Program-made: the position numbers and the translations under genes | DNA from: Saccoglossus kowalevskii | Taxonomy: Eukaryota > Hemichordata > Enteropneusta > Harrimaniidae | Direction of reading: 5' to 3' | NCBI RefSeq assembly: GCF_000003605.2 | Contig: NW_003155237.1 | Location: forward strand, 18,549 to 42,176 | Length of the DNA stretch: 23,628 bases | Shown: piece after piece, positions 23,240 to 23,628 of the stretch | How positions within the stretch are numbered: position 1 is the stretch's first letter | Layout: the number at the start of each line of letters is the position of its first letter | Notes under the pieces: generated by a model | Told to the model about the DNA's origin: nothing | Seen by the model: only the letters and a program-made list of their open reading frames with translations | Database searches by the model: none

Positions 23240-23263
23240 TTCGATATTATCGATAATATCGAA
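23240..23263. repeat. Perfect 24-bp palindrome
   Basis: The sequence from 23240 to 23263 (half-site ttcgatattatc) equals its own reverse complement with no spacer. It could extrude as a cruciform or be a dimeric protein-binding site. No gene is close by. Confidence 0.95.
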
Positions 23264-23628
23264 GAAAAACGTAACAAGAATCGGCGATGTCAACCTTGTC
23301 ATTAGATTTTATTAGACCATGGAGGTAGACGATACTACTAAAATTGTTATGATGACAATGTCTCGTCCTCGTGGATTCGGCTGACCGTACATTTCTGTCT
23401 TTTGTGTACTTTATAATTCGAGCAGTAATAACTAACATTTCTGGGCCATGTAAAATCTATACATAGTAGTGTTCACGCACAGTCCGGATATAGAGTCAGT
23501 GAATGTGGTTCACGCTACACGAAGTTCGAGCTAAGATATAAGCTTATCTTGTATGTTTGCATATCGGATAGACCAAATTACGTCCACCCACAGGAGGGAA
23601 CGGTGCTTAGCACGGGCTAAGGAACGCC
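23264..23628. other. No gene identified at window end
   Basis: The sequence contains one minus-strand frame of 63 codons with no support, and one of the dispersed repeat copies. Nothing else is supported. Confidence 0.5.

Larger units (their letters stand above)
22243..23456. repeat. Dispersed repeat fragments
   Basis: Two pairs of short copies occur in direct orientation. tctgggccatgtaaaat occurs at 22243-22259 and 23440-23456. A segment starting gaactgtcccaatagttt occurs at 22871 and 23183, with recognisable similarity for about 40 bp. They suggest pieces of one or more repeat families or an old local duplication. Confidence 0.7.

Overview
The window is nuclear DNA of an animal, most likely a marine invertebrate. 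Its protein-coding genes are split by GT-AG introns, it is AT-rich, it carries tRNA-derived SINE remnants, minisatellites and foldback elements, and it has a 420-base assembly gap (11734-12153). The genes and repeat types would suit an acorn worm, amphioxus or similar genome; the sequence alone does not fix the species.

Layout. (1) 1-939: a 34-bp minisatellite with a 100-bp higher-order pattern. It lies in what appears to be an intron of a plus-strand Rab-family GTPase gene, whose last three coding exons are at 2545-3506. (2) 3507 to about 8000: a possible long 3' UTR and AT-rich intergenic DNA, including an unexplained 196-codon open frame and a degenerate repeat of about 145 bp. (3) 8827-11068, minus strand: a complete FAU gene (ubiquitin-like FUBI fused to ribosomal protein S30, 133 residues). 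(4) 11122-15764, plus strand: a complete MRPL49 gene (mitochondrial ribosomal protein, 175 or 176 residues). Its large first intron holds the gap, a 92-bp tandem repeat and a cluster of tRNA-like SINE pieces. (5) 16998-17860: a tandemly repeated element headed by a hairpin. (6) 18489-20608, minus strand: the last four exons (about 240 residues) of a gene I do not recognise. Its three splice junctions are all phase-compatible. (7) 20813-23628: no gene found; the region is dense in palindromes and short dispersed repeats.

FAU and MRPL49 stand head to head, with only about 53 bp between the inferred FAU transcription start and the MRPL49 ATG. This is the same arrangement as in human, where MRPL49 was first named NOF1, 'neighbour of FAU'. 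It implies a very old shared promoter serving cytosolic and mitochondrial translation together. The other clear points of interest are a GC-AG intron exactly at the FUBI/S30 junction, the unrecognised minus-strand gene, and the structured repeats. No bacterial operon, CRISPR array or complete autonomous transposon was found.
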